Position numbers and translations under genes: made by a program | Shown here: positions 61,719 to 64,000 of the stretch, piece after piece | How positions within the stretch are numbered: the first letter of the stretch is position 1 | How the letters are laid out: each line of letters begins with the position of its first letter | The notes under the pieces: generated by a model | What the model saw: only the letters and a program-made list of their open reading frames with translations | Databases searched by the model: none | Told to the model about the DNA's origin: nothing | NCBI GenBank assembly: GCA_035548515.1 | Contig: DASZSW010000006.1 | Coordinates: 1-64,000, forward strand | Direction: 5' to 3' | From: DASZQY01 sp035548515 | Lineage (GTDB): Bacteria > Pseudomonadota > Alphaproteobacteria > Rhizobiales > Kaistiaceae | DNA: 64,000 bases

Positions 61719-63514
61719 GCCTTCTTGCCAAACAAGACGCGGACGAGCGCGCTGAGCTCGCGCGGCGACTGGAACAGCGGTATGCGCGGCGGGCGCGCGG
61801 CGGTGCGTTCCATGGCGATGCCGACCTCCTGAACTTCATGCGCGGCGTTGACGCGGCGCACGATGATATCGACCGAACCGGCGGAGATGCGGTCACCGGG
61901 CTCGATGTCGCCGCTCAGTTCGCGCCTGAGCAACGCACCGACGGTGAGATTCTCATCGGTCGCGGCGATTTCCATCGGGTATGTCCGCGCGATATCCACG
62001 AGCTTGGTGTCCGGGCCCAGCGCAAACTCGCCGTATAGGCGCGGATCGTCGGCGCCGGGCTCCCTGCCGGAGAACAAGCGGTCGAGCAGACCGACATACT
62101 CCGGCGTGGTGATGACGTAGATCTTGTCGCCAGCCTGCGGACGGCCGAAGCGGTGCGGGCGCAGCGTGCGGCCGTCGCGGATCACCAGCGATGGACGGGC
62201 CCAGCGTGGAATACGCTGGCCCTTGGCGACGGCACTCTCCGGGTGGACGACATAAGCGACGATCTCGTGGTTGCTGGCGCCGGGCAACTCGAGTTCGATG
62301 CGGTCAACCGGGCCGGCACGTTTCGGCACGATGAGGCCGAGGAAGCGGGCGACCGGTCCGATCGTCCAGCCCTGCACCAGCAGCGAAGCCAACACCACCA
62401 CGAATGCGACGTTGAACATCAACCGCCCGTTCTGGAGATTGGCGATAACGGGCAGCGTGGCGAGCAGGATCGAAACTGCCCCGCGCAGGCCGACCCATGA
62501 GATGAACGCCATTTCCTGGCGGCTGAAGCGGAAGAAGATCAGGCACACCCACACGGCTACCGGCCGCGCGACAATGATAAGGAACGCCGCCAGCAGCACC
62601 GCGCCAAAGGCTATTCCCGGGAAGGCCGAGGGCGTCGCGAGCAATCCCAGCGTCAGGAACATCGCGATCTGCGCCAGCCACGTGATGCCTTCCTGGAAGC
62701 GCGCCAGCGCAACGGTGTGGCGCATGCGGGCGTTGCCGGAGACAAGGCCGGCGATATACACGGCAAGGAAGCCGCTGCCCCAGAGCATCGCGGCCAGCGC
62801 GTACGTCAGCAATGCCAGAGCCAGCACGACAACGGGATAGAGGCCGGCCTCGAAGTTGGTGCGGTTGACGATCTGGATGATCGCGAAACCGCCGACGAAA
62901 CCGACGACCGCACCCACAACACCCTGCAGGAGCAATTCGCCGACGATAGCAGCGCCGGCATCGCCAAACCCTTGCGCGCCGCCGATGGCGCCGATCAAGG
63001 CCAGGGTGAAGAAGATCGCTATCGGATCGTTGGAGCCGGACTCCACTTCCAGCGTCGAGCGGACCATGTCGCGGAGGGTGATGCCGCCAACGCGGAGCAG
63101 GAAGAACACCGCCGCGGCATCGGTCGGGGCCACGATGATGCCGAGGAGCAGGCCCTCGCTCCAGGAGAGCCCGAAGATAACCTGCGCCGCCACGCCCACC
63201 AGGAGCGCGGTGCCAAGCACACCGACTGTCGACAGCGCAAGGGCGGGGAGAGCCGCCAGCCGCAGCATGGCGAACCGGGTGACGTAGCCGGAATCGAACA
63301 GGATGATCGCAAGCGCAACCGAGCCTACGAAATAGGCGGCCTGGACATTGTCAAACTCGATACCGATGCCGTCTTCGCCGGCTAGCAGGCCAATCCCCAG
63401 GAAGACGAGCAGCAAGGGTGCGCCGAAGCGCAACGACAAAAGGCTGGTGAACGCCGCGGCCACGACCAGCGCAGCGCCGATCAGGATCGCGATGTTCATC
63501 GTGTCGAGAAGCAT
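61715..63514 (-). CDS. K+/H+ antiporter of the CPA1 family (NhaP2/CvrA type)
   Basis: 599 residues from the ATG at 63514 (63499 is also possible). About 12 membrane segments; the transport core has GLLAGEDGIGIEFDNVQAAY, LLLGIIVAPTDAAAVFFLLR, STLEVESGSNDPIAIFFTLA (conserved Asp) and EMAFISWVGLRGAVSILLAT. After about residue 400 a cytoplasmic regulatory part follows: a TrkA-C-like domain (HEIVAYVVHPESAVAKGQRI) and a CorC/HlyC-like domain (GELLRRE-type region, DRISAGSVDIIVRRVN). It exchanges K+ or Na+ for protons. Confidence 0.95.
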   Translation of the reverse strand: MLLDTMNIAILIGAALVVAAAFTSLLSLRFGAPLLLVFLGIGLLAGEDGIGIEFDNVQAAYFVGSVALAIILFDSGYVTRFAMLRLAALPALALSTVGVLGTALLVGVAAQVIFGLSWSEGLLLGIIVAPTDAAAVFFLLRVGGITLRDMVRSTLEVESGSNDPIAIFFTLALIGAIGGAQGFGDAGAAIVGELLLQGVVGAVVGFVGGFAIIQIVNRTNFEAGLYPVVVLALALLTYALAAMLWGSGFLAVYIAGLVSGNARMRHTVALARFQEGITWLAQIAMFLTLGLLATPSAFPGIAFGAVLLAAFLIIVARPVAVWVCLIFFRFSRQEMAFISWVGLRGAVSILLATLPVIANLQNGRLMFNVAFVVVLASLLVQGWTIGPVARFLGLIVPKRAGPVDRIELELPGASNHEIVAYVVHPESAVAKGQRIPRWARPSLVIRDGRTLRPHRFGRPQAGDKIYVITTPEYVGLLDRLFSGREPGADDPRLYGEFALGPDTKLVDIARTYPMEIAATDENLTVGALLRRELSGDIEPGDRISAGSVDIIVRRVNAAHEVQEVGIAMERTAARPPRIPLFQSPRELSALVRVLFGKKA

Positions 63515-63616
63515 GCCGCACGGGGTCCCGCTCCGCTGTCCGCCCATCACGGCAGCGCCCAATCAAAGATGATGATTTAAGCGCGGATGTCGAGGCGTTC
63601 GTTCGGGAATTTTTCC

Positions 63617-64000
63617 CTAGGCGAAGCGACGCGCAGCGAGGACCGCATTCAGCCCGCCGAAGGCGAACGAATTGGACAAGGCCACGTCGATCGGCACCTC
63701 GCGGGCGGTATTTGGCACATAATCGAGATCGCAGGCGGGATCAGGCCCGAGGTAGCCAATGGTCGGCGGTGCGAGGTTGTCGCGGATCGCCATGAGTGCC
63801 GCTACGAACTCCAGCGCGCCGGCTGCCCCCAGCGCGTGGCCGACCATGGATTTGGTCGATGACGTGGGGATGGCCGCGGCCCGTTCGCCCAAGGCCGACT
63901 TCAACGCCGCCGTTTCGCTCTGGTCGTTGGCGAGCGTGCCGGTGCCGTGCGCGTTGACATAGTCGACGTCGGCGGGGGTGAGGCCCGCGTCCTTGAGACA
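63617..64000 (-). CDS. Beta-ketoacyl-ACP synthase, C-terminal part (partial)
   Basis: The frame is open to the window edge, giving 127 residues. Thiolase-fold C-terminal half of a KAS II (FabF)-type enzyme: VDYVNAHGTGTLANDQSET (active-site His), STKSMVGHALGAAGALEF (second His) and VALSNSFAFGGLNAVLAA. The variant SFAFGGLNA differs from the usual SFGFGGTNA and resembles KAS enzymes of long-chain acyl pathways such as FabF2XL; this is a weak hint only. The N-terminal part lies beyond base 64000. Confidence 0.95.
   Translation of the reverse strand, partial: CLKDAGLTPADVDYVNAHGTGTLANDQSETAALKSALGERAAAIPTSSTKSMVGHALGAAGALEFVAALMAIRDNLAPPTIGYLGPDPACDLDYVPNTAREVPIDVALSNSFAFGGLNAVLAARRFA

Overview
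The window is a stretch of high-GC alphaproteobacterial chromosome, most likely from an order Hyphomicrobiales (Rhizobiales) organism. This rests on gene content and order: argS, a SPOR protein, nagZ, scpA, scpB, tatA, tatB, tatC, serS, surE, pcm and a LysM/M23 factor run on one strand, close to yajC-secD-secF, and are followed on the other side by dgt and erpA. That arrangement is characteristic of the group. Almost everything is chromosomal housekeeping; no tRNA, rRNA, CRISPR array, integrase or transposase gene was seen.

Region by region. (1) 1-1070 is the 3' part of uvrA. (2) 1071-3793 is the one clearly accessory segment. A tandem pair of about 283-bp direct repeats (273 of 283 positions identical, holding iteron-like GCCATTTTTG boxes) is followed by three co-directional genes of unknown function. 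The first two encode related proteins (N-terminal helix, Ala/Pro linker, winged-helix-like C-terminus). The third overlaps the second by GTGA and carries a HEPN-like RN-x5-H motif plus a winged-helix-like C-terminus. This is the best candidate in the window for an undescribed system. (3) 3823-9551 holds scattered small genes: a Nudix hydrolase, a SnoaL-like protein, an outer-membrane barrel, a DUF486 protein, a glycosyltransferase-like protein, a cold-shock protein, a GNAT and a YjbQ protein. (4) 9827-16799: a DUF1127 peptide, trmFO, the yajC-secD-secF operon followed by bacterial homologues of the mitochondrial complex I assembly factors NDUFAF3 and NDUFAF6, and a DUF815 ATPase.

(5) 16886-29313, all minus strand: cell-envelope, protein-export, chromosome-segregation and aminoacyl-tRNA synthetase genes in tight succession from argS down to the M23 factor. 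(6) 29521-32587: a FIST-domain protein and a PAS-GGDEF-EAL protein lie between argS and dgt, and look like a sensor plus c-di-GMP enzyme pair. (7) 32584-48969: dgt, erpA, a VOC protein, AMP nucleosidase, OsmC, exonuclease III, a Sel1-repeat protein, ilvD, a GST, a secreted cupin, a GNAT, parE, an RhlE-type RNA helicase with a near-consensus promoter, a TfoX-like protein and an ICMT-like membrane protein.

(8) 48991-59110, minus strand: an extended suf operon for Fe-S cluster assembly (a PaiB-like flavoprotein, a group I cysteine desulfurase, sufB, five non-suf genes, sufC, sufD, sufS, sufT, sufA). The five genes between sufB and sufC are linked by ATGA, GTGA or TAATG overlaps. (9) 59197-64000: a PNPOx-like protein, a DUF305 protein, an alpha/beta hydrolase, a membrane protein with an Fnr/FixK-type site upstream, a CPA1-type K+/H+ antiporter and the C-terminal part of a beta-ketoacyl-ACP synthase.

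Gene starts were moved from the longest possible reading frame to the start that best fits the ribosome binding site, overlap or family length. Family assignments are from reading motifs by eye, without database searches.
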